Assembly (NCBI GenBank): GCA_030062745.1
Contig: CP099849.1
Span: 22,122,144-22,186,143, forward strand
Length of the DNA stretch: 64,000 nucleotides
Direction of reading: 5' to 3'
DNA from: Capitulum mitella
Taxonomy: Eukaryota > Arthropoda > Thecostraca > Pollicipedomorpha > Pollicipedidae
The translations under genes and the position numbers were made by a program. Below are positions 25,501 through 33,042 of this stretch, in pieces (position 1 is the stretch's first letter; each line of letters begins with the position of its first letter). The notes under the pieces are model-generated. The model saw only the letters and a program-made list of their open reading frames with translations. It was not told where the DNA came from and did not search any database.

Positions 25501-28164
25501 TCTGCTCAGGTGAAGCCTGCTGCCCATGGCAGCAGTACAGGTCTTTGCTTTACACAATTGCTATTCATCTCATTAGAGTGAGCCTGACAACCTGCCCCAA
25601 AGATAATGTGAATCTAGGGGTCACAAGGGGCAACCAGACAGCACGCCTACAGGCACCCCAGCTGGCTGGTCAAACTCACAGGCGATTCTTATCCCTGCAG
25701 GGCCGAATGTCCGGAGAGGACATTGGAACCCACTCGTCAAACTTGTGAGACCACCGGTCATAGTGGATCAGTATGAGCTCCTTCTCCCAGTCCACCTGCA
25801 GGATCTTGCATGTGTACCTGAAATGCAAATGGAAAAGATGCAAAAGTAAGAATGTTGCCCATATTTCTGGTGTGTCATAGCATGAAGATTTGGAAGGTTT
25901 TGGAAATAGAAAGCACTGTATATGAAAAAGAAACAAGAGAAAACCTGACATGTGCATTGCACATGTGAAGTGCTTTGTCATCTAAATCTGAGCAAATGAT
26001 TTGCTTGATAAAGTGATGCTTGTGATCATAGCATTGATGACAGCAGAGTTTGTAAGCAGTGGCAAAAGATTAATAAGTCACCAAGATGTTTCACAATTGT
26101 TTAGTAGCAAGCAAAGCCCTCTGCTGATCAGTTGAAGGCTGACCTGCAGGCCAAACAAGAATGTGATTTGAGCCTGTCTTGCCATGAATGGGAGGACCAA
26201 GCACTCTTCCATCTAACTTATTGATCATTGTAATATGCTATTTCATGCATGTAATTTCTGCAACAGGATTTCAAGCATGCATTGCTCAAGGAACCAATTT
26301 GGGCACTCATAACACCATGGAAGAATGAACAGTTTTCCAACAGTGCAGTAGATTTGCTAACTAACATGCTGCAACAACCAAAAGTCTGCATTACTTCATG
26401 TTCTTTTCCCTTCCAATCCAAACAGTACATCAAAACCATCTGCAATGTTAGCTTAATGGTGATGATTCATAAACATCCTTCACAACATTCCACTGATGAA
26501 AGACAAACAAGGAAATTTGTGCTGATCTCATGGGCCAAAACTGCTTACCATACTCCTGCTTCATGGACATCTATCCGAAAGCCAGATTCAAATCGAAATC
26601 CAGGCCTGCTGAAGCTTTTCTTTGAAGAGTCATCTGTGTCTTCCATGACCTGAAAAGACAAAAATGTGCTGAAATGGTAGTTGCCAACTGCCAGCCACAT
26701 ATGTACTATACATGAAAAGGCATGTCTGTATGATGTTATGAATCATACTTTTAGGAATGGTGTAGCCATTTAAGTGACCAGACTGGCACCTGGGCTAAAA
26801 TGTTGCTTTGTAACACCTTATTATTCTTTATGCAAACTTCTGTCCTTTTCACATGTTGCAGCATGCATCCATTGACTGAGGTGTTTAAAAAAGGAAAAAA
26901 ATACTTCACCAAAATTATCACCAGGCAGTGTGTAATAGTTCAGTGACTAATGGAAACTGTACCTAGCTCATGCCAACATTTTAAAGAATATTTTATGCTC
27001 TTTTCTCTACCTGGAACAACCTTCCTTTTACAAAGAACCACAATATTGTAAATATGTTGTAGGATGCATAAATGATATTGAGATTAGCTGATGAAAAGCT
27101 GCATTATTCCTTGGTTAATAAAACAGTTGTGCCAAGGACAACTTCACTGATGGTGATTCTGGCCATGGACATGTAAAAAAGGATGGTCTTTAAGTGCTTG
27201 CATTATTGACAAATAACTCGTTATTTATGCATGATTTATAATAAATCATTTGGTTGGGTCCATTACTTATTTTTCATTTTATTTTTTTGTGTTATATTTT
27301 AGGTAACTGCACTTTTGCCTTCAGCTTTTACATTGATTTCCTAAGCATTCCTTTTATACTATTTTTGTCCTGCCATTCAGAATTAGGAGCCAATGTAAGC
27401 AAATACCATATAACTGTGAAAAACACTTTGAAAATGAGGCACACATAGTGACATTGTGACACAGCAGTGGCAAAACAGACACCTTATAAATGGAAAGTCT
27501 TTTGTACTTTTTATCTGCTGGCAAAATTGTGAACATTACACCACTGAATACAATCATGAAAATCACCAGTTAACATAATAACCAATGTAATTTTGGGAGC
27601 ATAAATTTACTATTGTCCTGTTACATGTATTCAACACATCAGTCTCACTGAAAAGCAGTAAGTAGTTATGGGCCAAATTTCCAGATCCAGATTCAGATTC
27701 AGACATTATAAGGGTGGTGAACATTGCCATCCTCAACCACCAAACTTTTACACTGCATATTTTCTATTTACAACAACAAGCTGTAGTTGTGGGTGAATAC
27801 ATCATACCTGAAAATAGACAGCTGCACTTTCCCAGTTACAATGACTCAAAAATTGTTTAGTTTAACATTCGTATCTGCACGGAAGTCTGAGACAATTATA
27901 ACGCATCCTTCCGAACCGCGTCAATGCATATTTCACTCCATTTAACATTAAAAAAAAAACAAGTCGTTTGCCCCAGTTGGAAAAAACCATTATCTTCCAC
28001 AAAAATTCTTATCGGTGACATGAGACCTCCAATAATACTGACCAAACATCGTATCTTTGGTTAAATTGCCCGTTCGCGAAACTCACCTCAATGATAATCT
28101 CGTGGCGAAGTAACGTCATGTCGCAAACGCGCAATTTATGTCCCGTGTATTTTAGCGCTACCAT
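7378..28164 (-). CDS. PHF20: PHF20 / MBD-R2-type chromatin reader, complete 17-exon gene
   Basis: Reader subunit of the NSL histone acetyltransferase complex family (human PHF20/PHF20L1, fly MBD-R2), a nuclear protein that brings MOF-type H4K16 acetylation to chromatin. I joined 17 exons by splice sites and phase; the sum is 3441 bases, 1146 residues plus stop (human PHF20 is about 1010). Domain order: Tudor 1 at about 40-103 (with HYDRWSHKFDEWVP), Tudor 2 at about 112-160, basic nuclear-signal-like KRKRK stretch near 220, acidic Ser region 237-307, MBD-like domain about 342-398 (starts GWRRV), C2H2 finger with Cys510, Cys515, His528, His531/533, PHD finger Cys753 to Cys796, Ala/Pro-rich linker 870-1064, and a C-terminal helical segment (NLLNHVTEMQ) like the end of human PHF20. 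No THAP domain is seen. Intron 12 contains a nested peptide-gene cluster. The MBD argues for the invertebrate MBD-R2 form. Start chosen at the only ATG giving an in-phase first exon in the CpG-rich promoter zone. Confidence 0.92.
8350..8472 (-). CDS. PHF20: PHF20 exon 16, C-terminal helix
   Basis: Acceptor CTGCCCTCAG, donor GTAGGT, phase 1 in and out, residues 1065-1106. VNLLNHVTEMQLALLARMD corresponds to the last conserved helix of human PHF20 (NLLTHVESLQ...RMDSIE), a likely coiled coil for complex assembly. Confidence 0.92.
8493..8788 (-). other. PHF20 intron 15 and nearby linker DNA
   Basis: A short intron with a run of AGGTCAGGTCGAGCC-like direct repeats near 8484-8518 just before the exon 16 acceptor. 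Nothing else is seen. Confidence 0.4.
8789..9381 (-). CDS. PHF20: PHF20 exon 15, Ala/Pro/Asp-rich linker
   Basis: Acceptor CTGTTCCAG, donor GTGAGC, phase 2 in, phase 1 out, residues 867-1065. Begins SDLNHPKLYLWARPW, matching the HPDLPLWCQPW block of human PHF20, then a long low-complexity linker rich in Ala, Pro and DQS motifs. Without splicing at this donor the frame stops after about 20 more residues, a possible short isoform. Confidence 0.9.
9768..9902 (-). CDS. PHF20: PHF20 exon 14
   Basis: Acceptor TGTGCCGGCAG, donor GTGGGG, phase 2 in and out, residues 822-867. A helical segment (LALQTVVRSLRTKLAIA) that aligns with the conserved region just after the PHD finger in human PHF20. The donor is weaker than the others, but the phase and the next exon's match fix it. 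Confidence 0.85.
9955..10215. repeat. 26-base minisatellite in PHF20 intron 13
   Basis: GAGACACTGCAGCCTGC starts near 9956, 9982 and 10008, with degenerate copies near 10034 and 10062 and again at about 10165-10215. The spacing is 26 bases. It fills much of the intron next to the exon 14 acceptor. Confidence 0.8.
10513..10679 (-). CDS. PHF20: PHF20 exon 13, second half of the PHD finger
   Basis: Acceptor CGCCCGACAG, donor GTGAGG, phase 0 in, phase 2 out, residues 767-822. CELCMSWQHAVCLG supplies Cys767, Cys770, His775 and Cys778, then Cys793 and Cys796, completing the PHD finger. It is separated from exon 12 by 8.5 kb containing nested genes. Confidence 0.93.
10680..13650. other. Left part of PHF20 intron 12, no gene
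   Basis: AT-richer intron sequence before the nested peptide cluster. It holds two diverged direct copies of a segment of about 185 bases (11955-12300). No exon or RNA gene is recognised on either strand. Confidence 0.5.
11955..12300. repeat. Diverged direct duplication, two copies
   Basis: Blocks beginning TGTGTTCAGTGTACACGG (about 11957) and TGTGTTCGGTGCAAACAG (about 12140) share an ordered series of motifs: ACACGAACAGTT, GACTGGATC, CAAGAAGCACATT-like and AATGTTCCCATCCC. An old tandem duplication; no coding sense. Confidence 0.65.
13654..13658 (+). promoter_or_regulatory. TCAGT initiator of peptide gene 1
   Basis: TCAGT about 27 bases before the ATG, followed by GTCAGCTGAAC, which is shared with genes 2 and 3. 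It matches the arthropod initiator. Confidence 0.5.
13681..14050 (+). CDS. Small secreted six-cysteine peptide, gene 1 of nested cluster
   Basis: Family not recognised. Two exons: 13681-13741 (hydrophobic signal peptide MRIAALFLLVVLGLAACLHS, donor GTCAGT, phase 1) and 13896-14050 (acceptor GACGTTTTCCAG, stop TAG at 14048). The protein is 71 residues. The mature part has six cysteines in the pattern C-x4-C-x5-C-x2-C-x11-C-x7-C, with GCPRGEEC and NPPG motifs, so three disulfides and export are expected. It lies inside PHF20 intron 12 on the opposite strand. The exon layout (signal exon, phase-1 intron, mature exon) is identical in genes 2 and 3. It could be a defence peptide, protease inhibitor or signalling peptide; sequence alone does not decide. 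No AATAAA was found close downstream. Confidence 0.75.
14689..14693 (+). promoter_or_regulatory. TCAGT initiator of peptide gene 2
   Basis: TCAGT inside GGCGGCAGCGTCAGTCGGAG, shared almost base for base with gene 3, about 27 bases before the ATG. A CCAAT motif lies about 55 bases upstream and a G-rich stretch at 14577-14593. Confidence 0.55.
14716..15110 (+). CDS. Small secreted six-cysteine peptide, gene 2 of nested cluster
   Basis: Paralogue of gene 1, family not recognised. Exons 14716-14776 (signal peptide MRAAALFLLVLLALVACLQP, donor GTCAGT, phase 1) and 14980-15110 (acceptor CCTCTTCCAG, stop TAG at 15108). The protein is 63 residues. Cysteine pattern C-x4-C-x5-C-x2-C-x12-C-x7-C: one residue more than gene 1 in the fourth loop. 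It lacks the GEEC motif (PPRQAC instead) and is the most diverged copy. An AATAAA follows at 15289. Confidence 0.77.
15289..15294 (+). terminator. Poly(A) signal AATAAA of peptide gene 2
   Basis: Canonical AATAAA 179 bases after the gene 2 stop codon, on the same strand. Confidence 0.6.
15660..16200 (+). pseudogene. Peptide unit lacking its signal exon (orphan mature exon 16055-16200)
   Basis: A third tandem unit whose upstream flank and second exon are nearly identical to gene 3. The mature exon 16055-16200 has an acceptor (CCTTTTCCAG), all six family cysteines and a TAG at 16198. Compared with gene 3, about 250 bases matching 17110-17360 are missing at a junction near 15916-15922, which removes the initiator, ATG and signal exon. 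On its own it cannot make a secreted peptide. The frame is still open, so it may be a young pseudogene or an alternative second exon for gene 2, whose phase-1 donor fits. Confidence 0.7.
15857..15870 (+). repeat. Poly-G run (14 G) upstream of the orphan peptide unit
   Basis: A run of 14 G after CCCCGCACAGGTA. The same position in gene 3 has 13 G (17049-17061), and genes 1 and 2 have shorter G-rich stretches, so it is part of the duplicated unit. Confidence 0.7.
16218..16299 (+). repeat. 41-base perfect direct duplication
   Basis: Two adjacent copies of a 41-base segment starting CTGGCGGTCCGGCACAGACC, directly after the orphan mature exon. A very recent tandem duplication or an assembly effect. 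Confidence 0.85.
17049..17061 (+). repeat. Poly-G run (13 G) upstream of peptide gene 3
   Basis: Thirteen G about 115 bases before the ATG, at the position equivalent to the G runs of the other units. It could fold as a quadruplex or simply be slippage-prone. Confidence 0.7.
17151..17155 (+). promoter_or_regulatory. TCAGT initiator of peptide gene 3
   Basis: TCAGT within GTGTCAGTCGGAGCTGAAC, about 25 bases before the ATG. Preceded by CCAATGCGGTC at about 17091, equivalent to CCAATCCGGTC before gene 2. Confidence 0.55.
17175..17642 (+). CDS. Small secreted cysteine-rich peptide, gene 3 of nested cluster
   Basis: Paralogue of genes 1 and 2. Exons 17175-17238 (signal peptide, donor GTCAGG, phase 1) and 17497-17642 (acceptor CTTTTCCAG, stop TAG at 17640). 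Two ATGs stand in a row; the second (17178) matches the start of the paralogues, giving 68 residues, the first 69. It keeps the pattern C-x4-C-x5-C-x2-C-x11-C-x7-C but has a seventh cysteine in GCPCGEEC, where the orphan unit has Trp and gene 1 has Arg. The odd cysteine could allow dimerisation. An AATAAA follows at 17845. Its mature exon is almost identical to the orphan unit, so the two split recently. Confidence 0.77.
17845..17850 (+). terminator. Poly(A) signal AATAAA of peptide gene 3
   Basis: Canonical AATAAA 203 bases after the gene 3 stop codon. Confidence 0.6.
17860..18930. other. Right part of PHF20 intron 12, no gene
   Basis: Intron sequence between the peptide cluster and the 20-base minisatellite. 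No exon, RNA gene or clear repeat is seen. Confidence 0.45.
18965..19175. repeat. 20-base minisatellite next to PHF20 exon 12
   Basis: Units of the type CCTGTCCGTGACCGGTCCAG start at 19021, 19041, 19061, 19081, 19101, 19121, 19141 and 19161, an exact 20-base period, with degraded copies further left. The array ends about 8 bases from the exon 12 donor. Confidence 0.85.
19184..19299 (-). CDS. PHF20: PHF20 exon 12, first half of the PHD finger
   Basis: Acceptor GGCCGACAG, donor GTCAGC, phase 1 in, phase 0 out, residues 728-766. NCSCGHQEEDGLMIQ gives the first Cys pair (753, 755) of a C4HC3 PHD finger. A 20-base minisatellite ends a few bases past the donor. Confidence 0.93.
20719..20911 (-). 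CDS. PHF20: PHF20 exon 11, basic linker
   Basis: Acceptor GCCGCGGCAG, donor GTGAGG, phase 0 in, phase 1 out, residues 664-728. Arg/Pro-rich with an acidic patch (EEPEPAELIQIVDEG). It lies where human PHF20 has its lysine-rich region before the PHD finger. Supported mainly by phase agreement with both neighbours. Confidence 0.78.
21263..21673 (-). CDS. PHF20: PHF20 exon 10, second half of the C2H2 finger
   Basis: Acceptor GGCTTCCAG, donor GTGAGG, phase 0 in and out, residues 527-663. Begins MHIKHYHP, supplying His528 and His531/533, spaced 12 residues from Cys515 as in classic C2H2 fingers and as in human PHF20 (MKYFH). A disordered Pro/Ala/Asp-rich stretch follows. Confidence 0.92.
21957..22054 (-). 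CDS. PHF20: PHF20 exon 9, first half of the C2H2 finger
   Basis: Acceptor GTGTTCTGCAG, donor GTGATT, phase 1 in, phase 0 out, residues 494-526. Carries Cys510 and Cys515 in FACVDPSCNKKFRKESLL; the histidines come from the next exon. Confidence 0.92.
22425..22700 (-). CDS. PHF20: PHF20 exon 8, Ser/Pro-rich linker
   Basis: Acceptor GCGCCGCAG, donor GTGAGT, phase 1 in and out, residues 402-494. Of three open frames on this strand, only this one is in phase with both neighbours, and it gives a Ser/Pro/Ala-rich sequence without the Arg runs of the shadow frames. No domain. Confidence 0.8.
23092..23376 (-). CDS. PHF20: PHF20 exon 7, MBD-like domain
   Basis: Acceptor CCCGCCGCAG, donor GTAAGC, phase 1 in and out, residues 307-402. 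LPAGWRRVLSARPAG, then a strand-rich segment and GHRFRSRAELERYVLQ, fit the methyl-CpG-binding-domain fold. I cannot tell from sequence alone whether it binds methylated DNA. Confidence 0.9.
23680..23890 (-). CDS. PHF20: PHF20 exon 6, acidic serine-rich linker
   Basis: Acceptor CCTGCGCAG, donor GTGCGT, phase 0 in, phase 1 out, residues 237-307. Low-complexity Ser/Asp/Glu stretch such as EDADSAETDSESDFSPEEAD, consistent with a disordered, phosphorylatable linker between Tudor 2 and the MBD. Confidence 0.85.
24130..24416 (-). CDS. PHF20: PHF20 exon 5, end of Tudor 2 and basic region
   Basis: Acceptor CCCATTGCAG, donor GTGCGT, phase 1 in, phase 0 out, residues 141-236. Starts with TYQVMFYDGFMKKLK, which closes Tudor 2, then an Ala-rich linker and a basic stretch (TKRKRKTNP ... 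SKRARKQ) likely to be a nuclear localisation signal. Confidence 0.93.
25073..25176 (-). CDS. PHF20: PHF20 exon 4, start of Tudor 2
   Basis: Acceptor GTCGACAG, donor GTGAGG, phase 2 in, phase 1 out, residues 106-141. VFAQWADGKRYPGSIQAV matches the first half of the second PHF20 Tudor domain. Confidence 0.92.
25680..25817 (-). CDS. PHF20: PHF20 exon 3, rest of Tudor 1
   Basis: Acceptor CATTTCAG, donor GTGAGT, phase 2 in and out, residues 60-106. Carries the strongly conserved Tudor core WEKELILIHYDRWSHKFDEW followed by a SPDIRP turn, which is diagnostic for PHF20/MBD-R2. Confidence 0.95.
25757..27869. other. CpG desert over the 5' part of PHF20
   Basis: I find only three CpG dinucleotides (26576, 26594, 27219) in about 2.1 kb covering part of exon 3, intron 2, exon 2 and most of intron 1, while TG and CA are common. 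CpG becomes frequent again at 27870-28240 around exon 1. Consistent with long-term germline methylation of the 5' gene body. Confidence 0.75.
26549..26649 (-). CDS. PHF20: PHF20 exon 2, start of Tudor 1
   Basis: Acceptor TCTTTTCAG, donor GTAAGC, phase 0 in and phase 2 out, residues 27-60. FRIDVHEAGVW is the first strand of Tudor 1. An ATG at 26644-26646 could serve as an alternative start. The exon sits in a nearly CpG-free block. Confidence 0.9.
28087..28164 (-). CDS. PHF20: PHF20 exon 1
   Basis: Codes for residues 1-26 (MVALKYTGHK...). It opens with an ATG in a CpG-retaining promoter zone and ends in phase 0 at a consensus GTGAGT donor. It has no domain of its own. Alternative: translation could begin at the internal ATG of exon 2. 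Confidence 0.75.
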
Positions 28165-29612
28165 ATCAGTAAAGGATTTTCCTTTCGCGTGCAGTTATCC
28201 GCACAGACCCGACTGAACGTGTACGTAGGTGGGGGGGGGGAATGTTAGAATCTTCGGTCTTGTCATAACGCAGAAATGTAGGCAGGAGGAGCAGATGCTG
28301 GAGACTCTCATTATTTTTCGGTTTATTAGTATTAACTCAGTGCTGTTGGTTGCGCAGAGACATCATCTCTGGAGGGCGACTGTCAACACACTGCAGTATA
28401 AGCACCAGCGCAGCCAAAGATAGGGGAGAGGGGGACCGGGCCCCCTAAGGCCCGAATTTTTTTGTAAAAACCACTGCACATTGTCTTCCCAGCAAGCGGT
28501 TCCCCTATGATTTCAGTTCACAGTGAGCTCCGTCCCCCCCCCTTTAAGAAAACCATGGCTGCGCCCGGGTATAAATGTAGTTCCAAGGGCGGAAAAAGCT
28601 CGTCAGATTCTGAAATTGCAAGCATAGTGTGATGTTCGCCAATAATTTTACACCACGTGTAAGCGCTCGGTCATTTTCACGTACGCAATATTTCAGTACG
28701 CATTTGATAACATGAAATCTATACGATTCGCGCCAATACGTGAATAACAAAGCACAACACCCAAAGCTGCACAAATGTGTAAAAATTCTTGCAGTAGGAA
28801 TAGTTTTCGTGACCTTCAAAAAACAGCTGGAATTTCATTATTCAAGCTGCAATAAATGTCGCCCCCTCCACAGACTTCCTTTCCTTTATAATCAAACGAT
28901 CAAATGGAGAATCAGATCTGCATGATGTACAATCGTGTATTGTCTGTAAAAAGCTGAGCAGAGAAGGACGAAAACCTCTGCTTACCCTGCGGCAGGTAGT
29001 TCACTGGTAACGCCAGATATTACAATCTACGCGACAGTCGCTCCATTTGTCCCGCACATGAGCGCCTGGGAAAACACCACTTGTTTGGAAGCAGCTACCT
29101 GTTCCATTGGGAATCGAAACGAATAACGCTCGCCCGAGTTACGGAAAGAAAGGCTGGCATCTGATGACTGACAGAATAGTACAGATCTTAAGTAAAGCTC
29201 GACATCAAACTTGGCCACACATAAAAACCGTTAACTTGCATGACCGGGTGCCACGCTAGCACGAACAGTTCAAGCGGCACCACCTTCGACCAACTGGCGC
29301 GGAGAGTTACACGAGCCGCAGACGCAGCAGCAACCAGACCTGCACAAAACAACCTCAGAGGTCGCCCAGAAGTCCGACAAGGCAGTGATCACAAGCCGAA
29401 CAGTCCGACTAGAAACGGCCGCACAATCCGCACACACGTACCACCGCACAATCGCACAGCCCGCAGAAGATTACAAGCGTCATCTGCCCTCTGGTCCTAT
29501 CTTCATGCCCAACAGACCACAAAATAACCGGCAGCCCAGCGGCCGCATCAGCCCCAGTTACGGTCCAGCACCCCTGTCCAGAGTGGTGTCTCCCAGGTGC
29601 GTGCGGCGGGAG
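28165..29612 (-). promoter_or_regulatory. PHF20 promoter zone and fukutin 3' UTR
   Basis: Contains the PHF20 5' UTR and promoter and the fukutin 3' UTR, both on the minus strand. CpG is retained near exon 1. A minus-strand AATAAA (TTTATT at 28322-28327 on plus) could end fukutin transcripts just before PHF20. No TATA box is evident, and no gene is seen on the plus strand. Confidence 0.4.
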
Positions 29613-29832
29613 TCACGGCTCCAGCAGCTGCACCACCTCGTGCCGCTCCGCCTCCGGCCAGACGCCGTTCTCGCGCACGTTCGGCGGGCTGCTCTTCCAG
29701 TCCCAGACGGGCTGCGGCTCGCGCCAGCCGGGCCCATAGTTGGCCAGCAGGTAGCGTTCCGTGTCGCATGGCACGCGCACGCGCAGCTCGCGGAACACGG
29801 TCCAGCACAGCTCGAACGGCTCGAACTCGTAC
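29613..29832 (-). CDS. FKTN: FKTN exon 5, C-terminus
   Basis: Acceptor GTCCCACAG, phase 2 in, TGA at 29613-29615. [20 protein letters not shown] and [18 protein letters not shown] are near-identical to the human C-terminus. Confidence 0.95.
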
Positions 29833-32800
29833 CTGTGGGACGAACAGGCGGGGCGTGGTCAACGGACGGAGAAGCAAGAACATTGCGGAGCCATTCGAGT
29901 TTAACGTCGTAGAAGTGGACGGACATCAAAGACGCAGAGTTAAACATTTTCCTCATGTGTCACGCAAACATATGTTTTGTAGTATTTAGTGAGGTAGGCA
30001 AATATTAGCTTTGCCTTGCGCCATCAATGGATGCGTGCGATTACTCAGGCTAACGATGTTTGTCTTTCGTACAACTTGCCGAGTTGCACAGAAATATAGC
30101 TGGGACGTAGCAGAACAAAACAGGCCTAGCATGCCGCGAGGTCCGCGACACACCGTGAACCTAAGAGGGACAGTTTTTTAGGCATTCGATCATCAGGTCT
30201 TATCCCGGCGTTGCGAACGCAAACAACAGCTCCGCCACTCTGCAAGACACGAGCTCTCTCCTGATGCCACGGCAATACCTTTCTACAACGCCTTTGGTCG
30301 GAGACAGGCTATGCTAGGAGTCACAGTTTACTTCGTGTACGATTTCCACTGCAAGACTGCTATACATAAGCACCCGTAAAAATCGTCACTCGTCATCACG
30401 AAAGAGCCGGACGCCGCCAAATGACTCCTCCTATGCTCACCACTCCCTGCTCACCTGAACTTCCTGCCAGTGCGCGCCTGGGTGCCGCCGTTCCACACCA
30501 CGTCGCCGTCGTCGTAGAAGAAGAAGACGTCCAGCTTGATGCCGTCGGGCGAGCGGAAGCTCAGCTCGAGGCTGTCGCTGGGCCGGCCGAACCGGTGCAC
30601 CAGCCGGAGTCGACGCGCCTCCATGGCCCGGAGTCACCTGCTCCACGCTGGGCAGCGCGTGGTCCCCGGCCCAGTCCCGCAGTGAAGTGATGTGCACGCC
30701 GATGTCGACGTCGCCCATGTACGGAACGAAGTCGCACTGCCGGTAGTAGCCTGAAATGGACAGAGAACTTCTCTGGGATGCCGAGCATGAGAAAGGGCGG
30801 CTCCTTTAGGAAAAAATGAGCATGCCAATGAAGAAGAGGCTGAGGCACAATTAATTACAAAAAAATATGAAAATGGAATGAAAAAGATAAAAATATAACA
30901 GAGACAGCAAATCCATCAACAAGCAGAAGACATCCACGATGTAGCATTTTTCCGTAGATGTAGCCCTGATGCCTGACTAGAAACACAACAGTCTGCATTA
31001 AAATCATAGGGTCAGAAAATGAATGACTAGCATGAAAACATGGTGAATGGATGGTGGAGAAATGGGCAATAAAGGGGGAGAAACAAAAGGCAATAACAAG
31101 GTCTGATTACAGAAGCAGAGAATGGCTCAGGGCTCATGCAAATGGTCTTCTGATACAATGCAACACAAGTGGATTGCATATACTGTCAGATCCAAGGGGA
31201 TGTGTCAGCCATGGTCACTCCACAACCAAGATTGGGGGGGGGGGGACAATAGGCATTCAGTCACCCCAAAACAAATGGCTATTACTACACAACCAGTTTG
31301 AAGTCGCTGGACACCCTGAACCCACAGCTCATATCTCCCATCCGCCCCCGGTTGCTAACTAGCTGACCTATACCATCCATACCCCGCAAATTCTGGTCTG
31401 CCTACCCCCTCCAACCGAGCCAATGGACCCGCACCTGACTGCACACAGCCCCAGCTGACCAGTCAGTCCGAGCAAATGGCACCACTGGCAGGGGACGTAC
31501 CCAGACATGTGCCACTGCTGAGCCAGAAGGGCACTTCCAATTCATCCAGGGTGGTGGCTGCTGCGGCCAGAAGGCGCCAAGCGTGGTGCCGGAACCGCTC
31601 TGCTTCCGGCGACACATCCCGGCCCTCCTTCAGGTGAAACTGGTGTGCCTGCTCCTCATCACAAGCCACAAACCGGGACGACCGCAGGTGACGGCAGAAT
31701 GTGGTTCTGTTGGCTGGTGTGTCAAGAACAATGCCTTGCTGAATCACAAACCTAGGGTGAAGGGATACAGCTCTGAACCACAAGGCATATGGACATATGG
31801 GGTGGCATTTTTGCAGGTGGATTGCCATTCAATCTGTGATTGCCACAGTCATTCAATCAATGAAAAGGAACAAGGAGCTTGGGGCAGCCAGGCACAAAAT
31901 CCTTGTTTGGGACAGATGACATCTTTATTGTTTGTATCCTGTGAATGTCTGAAGTTATCCTGTCCTGCACAGGGAAAAAAACAAATTATGTTTACTTTAT
32001 ATATACCTTACTGAAGGCAAACAATGAACACAGAACAACAAAAAGCCACTTTCACAGCACTGAAACAGTTTACAAACAGCTACCAGTAAATGGCAGCACA
32101 GTCCAGAGACATAGGCAGGGTTGCCATAGATGGCCACAGCCCCCTCTTGACACTGAAAATCCAACATTTAAACACAAAAATGCAAAGAAATAAAAAAAAA
32201 TCCAGACCTTGAAAACAATGGAGTCAAAATCCAGGATTTTCAGTTAAGGAGGGGGAGGCTGTTTGACCTGGCCTCCTCTTTGGCAAAATCCTAGTGATGC
32301 CCTTGGTTCAGTTACAGTTTGAGCATATTCAGCCCTTCATGTGCAGCTCACCTTTTCATCCAACCTTCATATTTCCCAATGAAAAACCTATTAGAATCTG
32401 CTGCTGATGCATCAGGCTTTGATGCCAGTTTATCAAACCACCATGAACCATCGTCTTGCTGAAACCAATTTGCAAAGTGCAAAAGGTGCCCATTATGGAC
32501 CATGATGAAGAAATGCGTGATGACATCCTGAGCACGCTGTTTTCGAGATGTAATGAATGAGCTTCTAGGCCATGCTGACAAAACAGCCGCCTGCTGGAAA
32601 AACAAGGTTCTTGTAAAACTTATGTTTTCCACATGATCCAACAATGGCAAAAGTAAAAAAATTGCATAACACAATTAAATCCAAAATTTTATTGAGAACA
32701 CATTTACTCAAATGCACAGCAGCTCAATAGGATACTTACCAGGGCATCTAGGTCTGTGGGTGTTGTCCATAAGATGCAGATTGTTTCACAATTACAACCA

Positions 32801-33042
32801 CCATCTGCCTCATCTAAGCATAAACAGTCACTCACATCGTCACCTTCTGAGCATGGCAGGTGACCGCATTCAATGATAGCATAGAAATGTGGCTGAGCTC
32901 TCAAGATATCCTTTAAAGATTTAAGAGTCTTCCATGTAGTTGCATCTGAGCCCATATTATCAAGGAACATGTAAATGGCAATAGACAAGATACAGCAGAA
33001 ACATGACAAAACCCCCCATGGATACACTAGAATCCGTGGCAT
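29613..33042 (-). CDS. FKTN: Fukutin (ribitol-5-phosphate transferase), five exons, one apparent frame error
   Basis: Golgi type-II membrane enzyme of the LicD-like family that adds ribitol phosphate to the O-mannose core M3 glycan of alpha-dystroglycan. Five exons joined in phase give about 436 residues (human 461). Visible: an N-terminal membrane anchor at about 8-26, a stem region, [29 protein letters not shown] with the metal-binding DVD motif at about 279-281 (30704-30712), [26 protein letters not shown], and the C-terminal [15 protein letters not shown] with a TGA at 29613. Exon 4 as given does not keep frame: a one-base excess near 30624-30640 separates its two halves. Since both halves and all splice sites are conserved, an assembly error is likelier than a pseudogene. 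Same strand and directly upstream of PHF20; head to head with FNDC3. Confidence 0.93.
30455..30750 (-). CDS. FKTN: FKTN exon 4, catalytic core with apparent 1-base frame error
   Basis: Acceptor TCCATTTCAG, donor GTGAGC, phase 1 in, phase 2 out once one surplus base is allowed. First half [17 protein letters not shown] with the DVD motif, second half [19 protein letters not shown]. The reading frame changes between them near 30624-30640, where CGGGCC in coding sense suggests an extra G. Confidence 0.9.
31501..31751 (-). CDS. FKTN: FKTN exon 3
   Basis: Acceptor CTTCACCCTAG, donor GTACGT, phase 2 in, phase 1 out, residues 182-266. [12 protein letters not shown] and [17 protein letters not shown] match human SRFIECRYKEA and [17 protein letters not shown]. 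Confidence 0.95.
31694..32451. other. CpG-free stretch inside FKTN
   Basis: I find no CpG in these roughly 760 bases, which cover the upstream part of exon 3, intron 2 and part of exon 2. Exons 3-5 downstream keep CpG. Confidence 0.75.
32352..32593 (-). CDS. FKTN: FKTN exon 2
   Basis: Acceptor TTTTTCCAG (an alternative CAG lies three bases on), donor GTGAGC, phase 0 in, phase 2 out, residues 102-182. Matches the fukutin segment LVVFHERSGNYLWHGH by position ([15 protein letters not shown]). It belongs to the N-terminal domain that precedes the catalytic domain. Confidence 0.85.
32740..33042 (-). CDS. FKTN: FKTN exon 1, membrane anchor and stem
   Basis: ATG at 33040-33042, donor GTAAGT, phase 0 out, residues 1-101. 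[10 protein letters not shown] is followed by a hydrophobic anchor, then a Cys-rich stem. AT-rich codon usage, unlike exons 4 and 5. Confidence 0.9.
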
